64,000 nt of DNA. Source: Palsa-504 sp963739135. GTDB taxonomy: Bacteria; Actinomycetota; Actinomycetes; Streptosporangiales; Streptosporangiaceae. Positions 1-7,845 of the stretch are shown piece after piece. Within the stretch, counting starts at the first letter, position 1, and every line of letters starts with the position of its first letter. The notes beneath the pieces were generated by a model. That model was not told the DNA's origin. It ran no database searches and was given only the letters and a program-made list of their open reading frames with translations. The stretch covers positions 294,304 through 358,303 of the forward strand of contig CAVTZG010000011.1 of the NCBI GenBank assembly GCA_963739135.1, given 5' to 3'. A program made the position numbers and the translations under genes.

Positions 1-26
1 TGGGCAGTTCCTAATGTCCCTTGACA

Positions 27-48
27 GCACTGCCCTTAAGTTTCCGGG
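27..48 (+). repeat. Left terminal inverted repeat of the IS4 element
   Basis: Begins GCACTGCCCTTAAGTTTCCG and matches the reverse complement of 1718-1739 except at two or three positions. It is preceded directly by the target duplication CCTTGACA. The transposase stop codon (36-38) is inside it. Confidence 0.85.
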
Positions 49-1565
49 GCTATGTCCCATTGCGGGAGATTCGACTTCGTGATGTCGATGGTGTAGGTGA
101 CTTCTTCGGTGTGCCGGGTGCGACGTTCGGCGGTGGTCCTGCCTGATGTCCGCTGGCGTCCGGTCCGGTGCCTGGGGATGGCGAGGATGGCGGCGTTCAG
201 GCTGGCCAGGGTGTCATCGGCGCTGGCGGGCCGGTGCCCGCAGTGCCGGCAGCAGGTGTCCGCGGCGACGTGGGACCGGATGAGGCCGAGGACGGCGGTG
301 AACGGGATGAGCCCGGGGTCGAGCCCGGCGGATCCGGCAGCCCGGGCGGCCGTGGTGGCGGTGATGTTGTGGATGAGCAGGAGTGCCCAGGCTTCCTGGC
401 GGGCGAGTTCGGGGGACTGGCCGCGCAGCGGGCGGCGGGGACCGCGGACGGTCCGCTTCAGATGAAGGAACGCGATTTCGATTTGCCATCTCTCGGCATA
501 CAGGACGGCGATCTCCCGGGCCGGGTAGGCCTTGTAGTCCAGGAGAGTGGTCAGCACCCGCATCCGGGTGGTCTTCGTCCTGCCGCTCCTGGTCGTGGCG
601 GTGACGGTGAAGGTGACGAGCCGGGCGGTGGTGTCCGGGAGCCGTTCCGCGCGCGGGTTCCCGGTGTCGTGCCTGCGCCGGGTGCGCATGCCGTCCGATT
701 CGTGCAGCATGACCAGCTCAGAGCCGTCGGGCAGGGTCTTGAGGGTCTTGAGGGGGACGGACTTCGCGCGGTCCTTGACGCGCCAGGCCAGGTGGGCGCC
801 GGTGCCGGAGAACCGCAGGAACCGGTCCATGGAGAAGAAGCCGCGGTCGGCGAGGTTCAGCATTCCGGGCCGGAAGCTGCCTTCGAGCTGGTCGGCCAGG
901 GCGTTCTCGCCGTCGTGGTAGCCGCCGATCGCGGCGCCGATCCAGCGGAAGGTCGCGGTGCGGACGTGGGCGGTGACCCGCAGCAGCGGCCGGGCGCCGT
1001 CCGCGGGGGTGCCGAATTCGCCGTCGAGCACGCCGTTGCGGGCCAGCTCCATCGTGGTGCCGTCGATCGCGGTGACCTCCAGGCCCTTCCACCGCAGGCC
1101 GATCCCGAGGTCCGCGTCCGCGACGGCGGCGTCGAGCTCGAACAGGCGCTGCATTACCTGCTCGCCGAGCAGCTTCCTGGCCTGGGAGAACGCGCTGCCG
1201 GACGGGATATCCGCGCCCGGCCCGGACCGCAGGCCGGGCAGCCCGAACGCCGTCGCCAGCACCGCGTCGTAGCCGGCGCCGGGAAACAGGCACGCGACCA
1301 GGACGCAGACCACGGTCATCTTCGCGGTCAGCACCCGGTCATACTTATGGCCCGACGGCGCCTCCCGCAGCGCGCGGGCGATCACGCCGTCGGCGAGCAG
1401 TTCTTCCAGCAGGCCCGGCCGGCCCAGCTCCGCCAGCCACTGCGTCCAGAACCCAGGCCCGGACGCGACCCGGGCGGCGATCTCCGCGGCCCCATCGTTA
1501 TCCCGATGCGCCGCGGCCGGAGTGGACGCAGGCGCGATGACCATGGCAAACTTGGCAGGCAACAA
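36..1565 (-). CDS. IS4-family DDE transposase
   Basis: A 509-residue transposase that would cut and join the ends of the surrounding element. An N-terminal helical domain (about residues 40-140) precedes an RNase H-like core. The catalytic triad is visible as D168 (AIDGTT), D240 (LADRGF) and E363. The last lies in the diagnostic IS4 signature Y-(2)-R-(3)-E-(6)-K, met exactly by Y356, R359, E363 and K370. The C-terminal region has a CxxCGHR-type motif. The start is TTG: two adjacent TTG codons (1565 and 1562) follow a GGAG ribosome binding site, and the next ATG is at 1544. The ribosome site and starts lie in one arm of an 11-bp inverted repeat (1561-1571/1611-1621). The frame is intact, so this copy may be active. 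Confidence 0.9.
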   Translation of the reverse strand: MLPAKFAMVIAPASTPAAAHRDNDGAAEIAARVASGPGFWTQWLAELGRPGLLEELLADGVIARALREAPSGHKYDRVLTAKMTVVCVLVACLFPGAGYDAVLATAFGLPGLRSGPGADIPSGSAFSQARKLLGEQVMQRLFELDAAVADADLGIGLRWKGLEVTAIDGTTMELARNGVLDGEFGTPADGARPLLRVTAHVRTATFRWIGAAIGGYHDGENALADQLEGSFRPGMLNLADRGFFSMDRFLRFSGTGAHLAWRVKDRAKSVPLKTLKTLPDGSELVMLHESDGMRTRRRHDTGNPRAERLPDTTARLVTFTVTATTRSGRTKTTRMRVLTTLLDYKAYPAREIAVLYAERWQIEIAFLHLKRTVRGPRRPLRGQSPELARQEAWALLLIHNITATTAARAAGSAGLDPGLIPFTAVLGLIRSHVAADTCCRHCGHRPASADDTLASLNAAILAIPRHRTGRQRTSGRTTAERRTRHTEEVTYTIDITKSNLPQWDIAPET

Positions 1566-1621
1566 AGCTCCAGGTGGACGGTAAGGGCCTCGACAACCCA
1601 GTTCCTACCAGGAGCTTTGTT
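1561..1621 (-). promoter_or_regulatory. Leader hairpin covering the transposase start
   Basis: The sequences AACAAAGCTCC (1561-1571) and GGAGCTTTGTT (1611-1621) are perfect 11-bp inverted repeats separated by 39 nt. In the minus-strand transcript the 3' arm contains both the GGAG ribosome binding site and the tandem TTG start codons of the transposase. Folding would therefore hide translation initiation. Similar structures in IS10 and IS50 block translation from read-through transcripts; applying that role here is inference. Confidence 0.55.
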
Positions 1622-1717
1622 TTATTTCAGGGACCACCGCATCCCGTCACGCCGCCGCGACCGACATGCAGCCAGACCGTGACCAGACCCGGGAAACCAG
1701 ACACCAGACCCCATAAA

Positions 1718-1739
1718 CCCGAAAACTTTAGGGCAGTGC
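1718..1739 (-). repeat. Right terminal inverted repeat of the IS4 element
   Basis: Reads GCACTGCCCTAAAGTTTTCG on the minus strand, matching the left repeat at nearly all positions. The target duplication CCTTGACA follows at 1740-1747. Confidence 0.85.
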
Positions 1740-1747
1740 CCTTGACA

Positions 1748-2148
1748 GTCATGGCGGTAGCTACTGCCGTCCGCGCGAATTTGCCGACGACCATTGTCAG
1801 TGAACCGCGGATCAGGTAACTGGGTACGCGCCGACCGTCCTCATCTGCCGCGTTGAGGTACGTCCCAGGACCACCGGGTATCGGGTGGCGGAGCCTCACT
1901 TAGGTCTGCGGCATGCCAGCTGGCTGTATGCCCGGCTCCCGCTACGACAGCAGGAGCCAGACCGCCGCGGGCCGGAGGCGACACAGGAGATAAGGCAGTT
2001 GAGTCGCGCGCGCCGAAATGGTGGCAGCCGGTCCGGCGACGTTGGCGGGCGGGTCAGATCCTCTTGCTGATCCCGTCGTCACCGCGATGCGGTGTGTTCT
2101 CCGGGGAGCCCGGCGGCAATCTCGGGTGCCGCCATGACCTCGGCGGGC
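1748..2148. other. Gap with no recognised gene
   Basis: About 400 bases between the IS4 element and the aldolase gene. A minus-strand open frame begins at 1899 and runs into the IS. With the IS and one target copy removed it would end four codons later at a TAG, so the IS sits near the 3' end of that frame. Its product (about 55 residues) matches no family I know, and it may not be a gene. Confidence 0.4.
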
Positions 2149-3054
2149 TCAGGGGCTGGCCGGCTGCTTGTGTACCGACGCCTGGTAGATCTGCTCGATC
2201 GACGACTCGAGCTGGGCGTTGAACTGCTCGTCGGTCTGGTCTTCGGTCAGCCCTTCGAGAAGCGCGCGGGAGAAGCTGGCGATGAGGGTGGGATCGCGTG
2301 CGAGCCGGGCGCAGGCCTCGTCACGGCTGTAGCCGCCCGACAAGGCGACGACCCGCAGGACGCGTGGGTCAGAGGCCAGGTCGCCGTACAGGCCCGGCCG
2401 GGTCGGGATAGTGATCTTCAGCATCACCGTCGCGCTCTCAGGCAGCGCCTCGACGTGCTTGGTGATGGCGTCGCGCAGCAGCGTCTCAGCCTGCTCCTTG
2501 TGCGGGCTGGAGATGCTGACTTCGGGCTCGAGGATCGGGACCAGGCCGGCGGCCAGGATCCGGCTCGCGTAGCCGAACTGCTGGTCCACGATCGCCGAGA
2601 TGCCGGCCTCGTCGGCGTCGTTGATCACCGACCGCATCTTGGTACCGAAGATCTGGTGCTGCTGCGCGCGCTCGAGCAGATCATCGAGGGTGCCGATCGG
2701 CTTCATGAGCTGCACGCCGTCCTGCTCGGGGGCAAGCCCCTGGTCGACTTTCAGGAACGGCACCACGTTCTTCACCTCCCACAGATACCTCGCCGTGGGG
2801 ACGCCGTTGACGTCCCGTTCCATGGTCTGCTCGAACAAGATCGCCGCGAGAACGCGCGAGCCATCAAACGCCGGGCTGGTCAGCGCCCGGATCCGCATGG
2901 CGTGGACCAGGTCGAACATCTCGGCGTCGGAGCTGTAGCGGTCCCGCCCAATGCCGTACCCGGCCAGCGCCTTGGGCGTGCTGCCGCCGCTCTGGTCCAG
3001 GGCAGCGAAGAACCCGCGGCCGGTCCTGACCTTCCCGGATTGGGCAGTGTTCAC
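2149..3054 (-). CDS. fda: Fructose-bisphosphate aldolase, class I
   Basis: A 301-residue cytoplasmic aldolase that interconverts fructose 1,6-bisphosphate with glyceraldehyde 3-phosphate and dihydroxyacetone phosphate through a lysine Schiff base. Length and order of motifs fit the short bacterial class I family (Staphylococcus Fda type): AALDQSGGSTPKAL near residue 17, the ILEPEVS strand, and VMLKITIP, which holds the likely Schiff-base lysine. No class II zinc-site motifs are present. The start is GTG at 3054. A strong AAGGAAG lies directly against it, closer than normal, but the N-terminus aligns well with relatives from this codon. The gene stands alone, with no neighbouring glycolytic genes. 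Confidence 0.93.
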   Translation of the reverse strand: MNTAQSGKVRTGRGFFAALDQSGGSTPKALAGYGIGRDRYSSDAEMFDLVHAMRIRALTSPAFDGSRVLAAILFEQTMERDVNGVPTARYLWEVKNVVPFLKVDQGLAPEQDGVQLMKPIGTLDDLLERAQQHQIFGTKMRSVINDADEAGISAIVDQQFGYASRILAAGLVPILEPEVSISSPHKEQAETLLRDAITKHVEALPESATVMLKITIPTRPGLYGDLASDPRVLRVVALSGGYSRDEACARLARDPTLIASFSRALLEGLTEDQTDEQFNAQLESSIEQIYQASVHKQPASP

Positions 3055-3612
3055 CTTCCTTATTCTGGCATCAGCCGTACCGGGCTGGCCCCGAGGGGAC
3101 GACGGGGGCGATGAGCGGGGCAGTCACGGCCGTCCCCGGGCCGGGAGACGGCAGGCCGCCGGCGCCGGACGGCCAACCGGGCCGCACGGCCGCATGCTCA
3201 ACCGGCGCGGAAGTTCACCGGCCGGTGTGTCCGACAGGAACTTGAACACCGAACGCGGGAAATCTCCCCTGGGTCCGGCAGCACCTGCCGGGTGCCCGCC
3301 ACGCCAGAAGTCCGGTCACCCTTCGCAAGAAAGACAGATGCGCGCACGCGCAAGTATCCGCTATGTGTCTTCTGGCAGCCGGGCTATATGGCCGCCGCGA
3401 CACGCCAGAACGAACACTCTGCCGCGCCGCCAGTTCGTGTGCCAGCTCGCTGGCTGCTGGCCTGTTCACCGCACATGCCGATGAGCGGAAGACAATTAGC
3501 TTGTGTGATCTGCAGAAATTCATTGCCTAGTATGAGATGCGCAATAGTTACGGCAGCTGCACTTCGTTAGAAGGGCCGGGCTTGACGGCGGCGGAGCCGG
3601 CGGAAGCCAGAC
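3055..3612. other. Gap with no recognised gene
   Basis: About 560 bases upstream of the aldolase. The open frames on both strands show no recognisable motif, and their amino-acid content is typical of random GC-rich DNA. The aldolase promoter should lie near 3060-3150, but I see no convincing -35/-10 pair. Confidence 0.4.
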
Positions 3613-4875
3613 TCAGTCGCGTTGGCTGATCCACACCGATACGTGGGCAGGTTCCAATGCCTGGTGCACCACACCGGCCAGGTCATATTGGATCGCATTC
3701 AGGTCGACCGCATCTTGCAGCCGGGCGGCGAACGCCGTCACCGTCTTGTCGGCGTCGTAGCGGGCCCGGTTAAACCGCCGGTCCACGGCCCGCTGGACCC
3801 GATGTCGGAGCGGATTGAACAGCGCCGCGGCCGCCAGCGTCGAGGCGGCCACGGCCACGGGGGTGTGCAACGACAGCACCCGCGTGGCCAGCAGCACCAG
3901 GCCCGCGTACACCGCGACCAGCAGGCCGGTGACGATCGCATACGCCAGCGTCCGGGAGATGATCCGGTCGATGTCGTACAGCCGGTACTTCAGGATCGCC
4001 ACCCCCGCCGCCACCGGCAGGGCGAAGACTCCCAGAGAGCCCACCCGGTACACCACGCCCCAGAAGCCGGACGCCCCTTCCAGCAAGGCGGCAGGACCCA
4101 GGCAGATCAGGGCGACGGCGGACCCCGCCATCAGCCATTTCAGCTGCTGGCGGCGCTCACCCGACGCCCGCCGCCAGCTGGCCGCCTGGCCAGCCAGCGA
4201 CGCCAGCCAGCAGATGCCGAGCACCGGGAAGAACACCGCCTGGACCCATCCCCACCAGGCGGCAGAGCCGGTCGGATTATCAATGATCAGCAGGTTCCCG
4301 GTGGAATCCACGTGGATGTCGTGGCCGATGATGGCGGTGGCCGCCACGGTGAAAGCCCCGGCCAGCCACAAAAAGCCAACCGCCAGATAGACCCACACTA
4401 CCCAGCGCCAACGCGGCGAGGGCACCCGGCCGTCAGGGAACAGCAGGATCGAAAAACCTAGCAGCACGATCGCCGGTGCCCAGGTCGGCTGAAGCAGCAC
4501 CGCCACCGGGCCGAGCGGCAACGTTCCGTGGTGAAGCCGGTAGTCCGCCACTGAATAGAACGCCGCGCCGAAGTTGACCGCGAGCAATCCCATGCCAGCG
4601 AGCCAGAGCCAGCCCACCGGGTTCCGCGGCTGGTGCCAGGCCACGACTACTCCAACCGCAGCCCCCACCAGAACACGCACGTCCGGGCCATAACCGGAGA
4701 CGCTGAGCTGATGCGCCATGGCGCTCAGCGGCAGCCCCGCTACCACCAGCGCCAGCACCAAGCCACCGAGCACCAGCGCGGTGCTGGGGGATGCCAGGCG
4801 GAACCGGCGCGCCGTGACCTCTACCGTCACTGGTGCCCGCCCGCCTGCTGGCTGCGCTTCCCCCACGGAACGCAA
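3613..4875 (-). CDS. Multi-pass membrane sensor-like protein without kinase domain
   Basis: A 420-residue integral membrane protein with about nine hydrophobic segments between residues 33 and 345. The recurring actinobacterial block around residues 300-395 (LKYRLYDIDRIISRTLAY, then FNPLRHRVQRAVDRRFNR) is usually the N-terminal sensory part of histidine kinases or LuxR-linked sensors. Here the protein ends after a short amphipathic domain (DAVDLNAIQYDLAGVVHQAL, then VSVWIS) with no GAF, HisKA or ATPase domain. Such kinase-less versions are common in actinomycetes, and their ligands are unknown. The start chosen is TTG at 4875; GTG at 4866 or 4830 is possible. The gene is monocistronic here. 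Confidence 0.75.
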   Translation of the reverse strand: MRSVGEAQPAGGRAPVTVEVTARRFRLASPSTALVLGGLVLALVVAGLPLSAMAHQLSVSGYGPDVRVLVGAAVGVVVAWHQPRNPVGWLWLAGMGLLAVNFGAAFYSVADYRLHHGTLPLGPVAVLLQPTWAPAIVLLGFSILLFPDGRVPSPRWRWVVWVYLAVGFLWLAGAFTVAATAIIGHDIHVDSTGNLLIIDNPTGSAAWWGWVQAVFFPVLGICWLASLAGQAASWRRASGERRQQLKWLMAGSAVALICLGPAALLEGASGFWGVVYRVGSLGVFALPVAAGVAILKYRLYDIDRIISRTLAYAIVTGLLVAVYAGLVLLATRVLSLHTPVAVAASTLAAAALFNPLRHRVQRAVDRRFNRARYDADKTVTAFAARLQDAVDLNAIQYDLAGVVHQALEPAHVSVWISQRD

Positions 4876-4965
4876 CGCTACGCCCGGACCGTTCCGGAAA
4901 CGTTACCGCTCAGTGGTGATGTCGGCCGTCCCGGCGCCCAATGGCGGGACGGCAGTTCGTTGTGA

Positions 4966-5343
4966 TCACGGTGTTGCCTCGGCGTCGGCGTTCCAGCGTT
5001 GATGGGCTTGGCGGGCGCGGTGCTGGTGGCGGCGGCGCCAGGCTGACCAGTGCAACCGGTGAGCCCGGTCTCGCCGGGGCGGCGGGATGACGATGTTGGG
5101 CAGGAGCCGCAGCAGCTCCGGAACGGTGATCGGGATCAGCGCGGCGCCCACGTCTAGCCGGCCTCTTGCTGGCGTTGCACGGCCACGGCGACGGCGAGGT
5201 AGATGTAGGCGAGCAGGCAGATCGCGGTCCAGCGGTGCCAGGACCTCCAGCGGATGACCTGCCCGGCCTCCAGGCCGGTGCTCTGCTTGGCAAGCTGGGT
5301 CGCCGCGCTGCCGACGAGGTGGATCTGAGGAATTTCAGACTAT
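4966..5343 (-). pseudogene. IS701-type transposase, C-terminal remnant
   Basis: The minus strand encodes the tail of an IS701-like transposase in two pieces. The first piece (about 5343-5157) reads VIRWRSWHRWTAICLLAYIY and ends at a TAG. The second (about 5151-4966) reads LIPITVPELLRLL and then the arginine-rich tail HWSAWRRRHQHRARQAHQ, which is typical of the family C-terminus. The two pieces are joined by a frameshift or stop near 5155, and the catalytic part is missing. The family call rests on remembered similarity of the WHRWT and WRRRHQ motifs. Confidence 0.5.
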
Positions 5344-5396
5344 TTGTGATGCCTGGAACCAGCTAAGTGCTGTGAGTTCATCCGGGGAGGTGGCCC

Positions 5397-5690
5397 ATGG
5401 CGGCAGTGCGCGCAGAGCGACGGGAACTGCCCCGGCTGCGGACCCGGATGGCCTGGTGGCCTGGGCGGAGGAATCGGGCCACCGCCGGGCCGGGGGACCG
5501 GTGCGCGGCGGTTTGCGGTTCGCGTTCTACGGGCGGGTATCGACCGAGGACTGGCAGGATCCGGTCACATCGCGGGCTAGGCAGCGGGACCAGGCGGCCG
5601 CGCTGGTGGCCGGGCATGGGATGATCGTGGCGGAGTTCTTCGATGCGGGGGAGAGCCGGACGCATTACCGAACGCCGAGGCCAGCCCGCT
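5397..5690 (+). pseudogene. Serine recombinase, N-terminal fragment, frameshifted
   Basis: The frame GLRFAFYGRVSTEDWQDPVT followed by SRARQRDQAAALVAGHG is the resolvase/invertase catalytic N-terminus, with the nucleophilic serine in YGRVST. A well-placed ribosome site (GGGGAGGT) precedes ATG 5397, which opens a different frame (MAAVRAERRELPRLRT). A one-base shift near 5440 is needed to reach the recombinase frame. Homology stops after EFFDAGESR (about 5660), so the DNA-binding and zinc-ribbon parts are absent. A C-terminal fragment of the same kind of protein lies at 35850-36270. Cold shock gene 1 follows 200 bases downstream. Confidence 0.7.
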
Positions 5691-5841
5691 CACCGGCCGG
5701 GTCTGCGGGCGAGGCCGGACGGGCCCCCTGCACAGGTTCCGCTGAACAGGGCCCTGGCGAGTCAGTAGTCGGCCACGTGCCCTGCCTGGCCGCTCACACC
5801 CCCGCGCGTTCTGTGACAGGCTGGCCACAAGCAAGGGCGGC

Positions 5842-5867
5842 GCGCCCCCACAGCGGTCAGGGGGCGC
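5842..5867 (+). promoter_or_regulatory. Leader hairpin of cold shock gene 1
   Basis: GCGCCCCC (5842-5849) and GGGGGCGC (5860-5867) form an 8-bp stem with a 10-nt loop, about 25 nt before the cold shock start codon. The surrounding leader (from TGTGACAGGCTGGCCACAAG to GGCGCCGCAT) is nearly identical to that of cold shock gene 2 at 33200-33260, where the stem is kept although its bases differ. A role in cold-dependent translation is inference. Confidence 0.55.
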
Positions 5868-5891
5868 CGCATCGGCTACCAAGAGGTCAAG

Positions 5892-6095
5892 ATGGCGCAA
5901 GGCACTGTGAAATGGTTCAACAGCGGCAGGGGCTACGGCTTCATCGCGGTCGAGGGCGGCCCGGACGTGTTCGTGCACAGCAGCGGGATCACCGGTGCCG
6001 GCTCCGGCAGCCTGGAGGAAGGGCAGAAGGTCGAGTTCGACATCAGCCAGGGCCAGAAGGGACCCCAGGCGGAAAACGTCAGGGTTACCGGCTGA
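5892..6095 (+). CDS. CspA-family cold shock protein (copy 1)
   Basis: A 67-residue single-stranded nucleic-acid-binding protein of the OB-fold cold shock family, which melts RNA structure. RNP1-like KGYGFI is here GRGYGFI (residues 13-19), and the RNP2-like motif is DVFVHSSGI (near 26). The length is typical for actinobacterial CspA (67 residues). The ribosome site AAGAGGTC precedes the ATG. It differs from copy 2 (33283-33486) at about eleven positions, including SGRGYG against GDKGYG and HSSG against HFSA; the loss of the aromatic residue after HF in RNP2 may weaken nucleic-acid stacking. It follows a broken recombinase and is probably transcribed alone from its own conserved leader. Confidence 0.93.
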   Translation: MAQGTVKWFNSGRGYGFIAVEGGPDVFVHSSGITGAGSGSLEEGQKVEFDISQGQKGPQAENVRVTG

Positions 6096-6702
6096 CGCAC
6101 CGGCAGGGACGAGCCGGCGCCAAGCGGCGGCGGCGTCCTCGGTGTCGGCTCCTGTTTGGGCATCCGCTGGTGGCCTGCAGGTCACCCAGGGCGTTGGCGG
6201 CGGCGTCCAGGCGCAGTTCCAGCTCGGCGGCCGGCCCGTAGCCGATGTCGGCACCAGGAGCAAGATCGCCTCCGCCTTCTTCAGACTTCTTCAGCGCCAG
6301 CTCCGCCTTGATCTGCCGGATAAGGCAGCTCGCGCCCTTCTCCGATTGCCGACGGGCGGTGAGAGCCGCGGCTTGCGCGGGCAAAGCGGCCGAGCTGGCA
6401 CGCCCATCCGGCCGCCGCTGACCCGCCGCCGCGAGGGTATGAGCAGCGGACTGTGCTTGACGAGGTCCCAGCGGTACCGGGCAGAAGGGCCTCCAGGCGC
6501 ATCGGCTGATCGGACCGATGCAGGCCGGCAGTGACCAGCGGGGCGTCTGTGCTTGCTGCCTGCCCGTTCCGATGGTTCCCGCACTCATCCTGCCCCTCGG
6601 CGGGGCTGCGCCCGGGGCGGGGAAGATCCTGCTGGCGCACGCGTGGCCGCACGGCCGGGCCAGGACGGCCCGGCGGGTGCAGGATGGGGGGACACTGGCT
6701 GG
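6096..6702. other. Gap with no recognised gene
   Basis: About 600 bases after cold shock gene 1. Long open frames exist on the minus strand, but their composition does not match any family I know. They run across the next real gene in antisense, so I do not call them. Confidence 0.35.
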
Positions 6703-6966
6703 GTGAGGGTCGTGGTCACCGAGATCGGGTCGGATGGGAGCGTGCGCCCCCCGGCGCTGGATACCTGCGGCCTGACCGAGGCTGGCCGCTGGGAAACCCT
6801 GATCGGGCAGGTCCTGGCCTTCCCGCCGCCGTACCGGGCGGCTCCGGGCAGCCCGGTCTATGTCATCCACGCCGGTGACCGTGCTGTCTTGGTGGGTGAG
6901 CAGGACCTCACCGGCCCGCTGCGCGACCTGGTGATGACGATCCTGGCGGCGGGCGGCCCCCCATAG
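6703..6966 (+). CDS. Emfourin-like small protein (putative metalloprotease inhibitor)
   Basis: An 87-residue protein from GTG 6703, beginning MRVVVTEIGSDGSV and ending in VYVIHAGDRAVLVGEQDLTG followed by LRDLVMTIL. The layout fits the emfourin family of small inhibitors of M4 peptidases (protealysin inhibitor): a short beta strand MRVxVTxxG, an acidic DTxGL segment, and a final V-x-EQDL-GPLRxL segment. Family members often lie beside an M4 protease gene; none is present in this window, so the target is unknown. A purine-rich AGGATGGGGGGA upstream is a plausible ribosome site, though about 11 nt away. The fold assignment is from motif memory only. Confidence 0.5.
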   Translation: MRVVVTEIGSDGSVRPPALDTCGLTEAGRWETLIGQVLAFPPPYRAAPGSPVYVIHAGDRAVLVGEQDLTGPLRDLVMTILAAGGPP

Positions 6967-7604
6967 CGGCGCAGCAGGCCCGCGGGCAGGCGGCGCGCAG
7001 CATGCTCCGCGGCTCGGATTCTGGCCGGGCAGCCACGCACGCTCGCGGGCGACGGCACCGGAACGTCCGCGCTGTGGTACGCCGAGCATGCGCGGCCGCG
7101 CTGTCGGCCAGCCAGCCACCCGGGCCCCGGGCAGCTTCACGCCGCTTCTGCGCCGTAGCCGACCCCGGCCGGCTGACCTCCCGCTGACCCCGGCGACCGG
7201 TAGCCGAAGCCAGCCCGGACCGTCACCGCGGTCGTGGAAGGCACCGGGCAGACGGCACCTGGCCGCGCCAAGATCCAGCTCCTGCACGGCCCCGCTGGCC
7301 AACCGCTACGCCGCAGCCCCGAGCCGGCCCGGCAGCACCCCCCGCTACCGCAGTGACCGAACAGGGCGACCCGGCCTCAAGCCGCCGCAACTCCAACCGT
7401 GGCGGAACCTGACTATATGCGGGCACGCCGAGCCGTTATGGGTGGTTACGGAGTTCGGCTCCTCTGCGTCCGGGGCCGCTCAAAGCGGGTGTTCTGCGCA
7501 CTAAAATGAGACGCTGCCCGATGCCCCTTTGTCGCAATGGGAAGTGCGCCTGAACGCCCAATTCGGCTATCGGCTGGGAATCGGCCGCAGCTGCCTATTG
7601 CTCG
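6967..7604. other. Gap with no recognised gene
   Basis: About 640 bases with several overlapping open frames, none with a recognisable motif or good ribosome site. It probably holds decayed sequence, as in the neighbouring gaps. Confidence 0.35.
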
Positions 7605-7712
7605 GGGTGCCACATCAAGGATGCGTTCAAGGTTTTCACGGGCGATCGGCTGGCCGGTGTGCTGGCGCAGGTTGTGGCGCGCGCGGATGGGGTCCCATGT
7701 CTCAATGTCACA
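7605..7712 (-). pseudogene. Nitroreductase-like N-terminal fragment
   Basis: On the minus strand a short stretch reads TWDPIRARHNLRQHTGQPIA followed by RENLERILDVAPRA. This resembles the opening of FMN-dependent nitroreductases (D-x-I-x-x-R-x-x-R, a P-I-x-x-E-x-LE-x-IL-x-A-x-x-AP segment). The expected continuation into the FMN-binding SAGNxQ region is lost, and the following codons are unrelated. The fragment is short, so chance similarity is possible. Confidence 0.35.
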
Positions 7713-7845
7713 GTCCCTATCGCCCGGTCCACCGGCCACCAACAACTGCAGGGTCGCCCGCACCCTACCCTGATCGCGAGCTCCCCGGCGCGACAGGCAT
7801 CGATTCAGCTCACTGGCCGCCGGTGCGGAGCGCGTCCCCCTCCCG

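Larger units (their letters stand above)
27..1739 (-). mobile_element. Complete IS4-family insertion sequence
   Basis: The element is bounded by imperfect 22-bp inverted repeats (left 27-48, right 1718-1739) that share GCACTGCCCT and AAGTTT and end in CGGG. It is flanked on both sides by the direct repeat CCTTGACA (19-26 and 1740-1747), so it is a complete copy that arrived by transposition with an 8-bp target duplication. It carries one transposase gene on the minus strand, whose stop codon lies inside the left inverted repeat, as in many compact IS elements. Nothing in the transposase looks broken. Confidence 0.88.

Noticed and set aside
168..1682. Long plus-strand open frame antisense to the IS4 transposase
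   Set aside because: It is a mirror of the GC-rich transposase, rich in Gly, Arg and Pro with no motif, while the minus-strand frame has a complete DDE triad.
6085..7302. A 405-codon minus-strand frame
   Set aside because: Runs antisense to the emfourin-like gene, lacks a good ribosome site and shows no recognisable domain.
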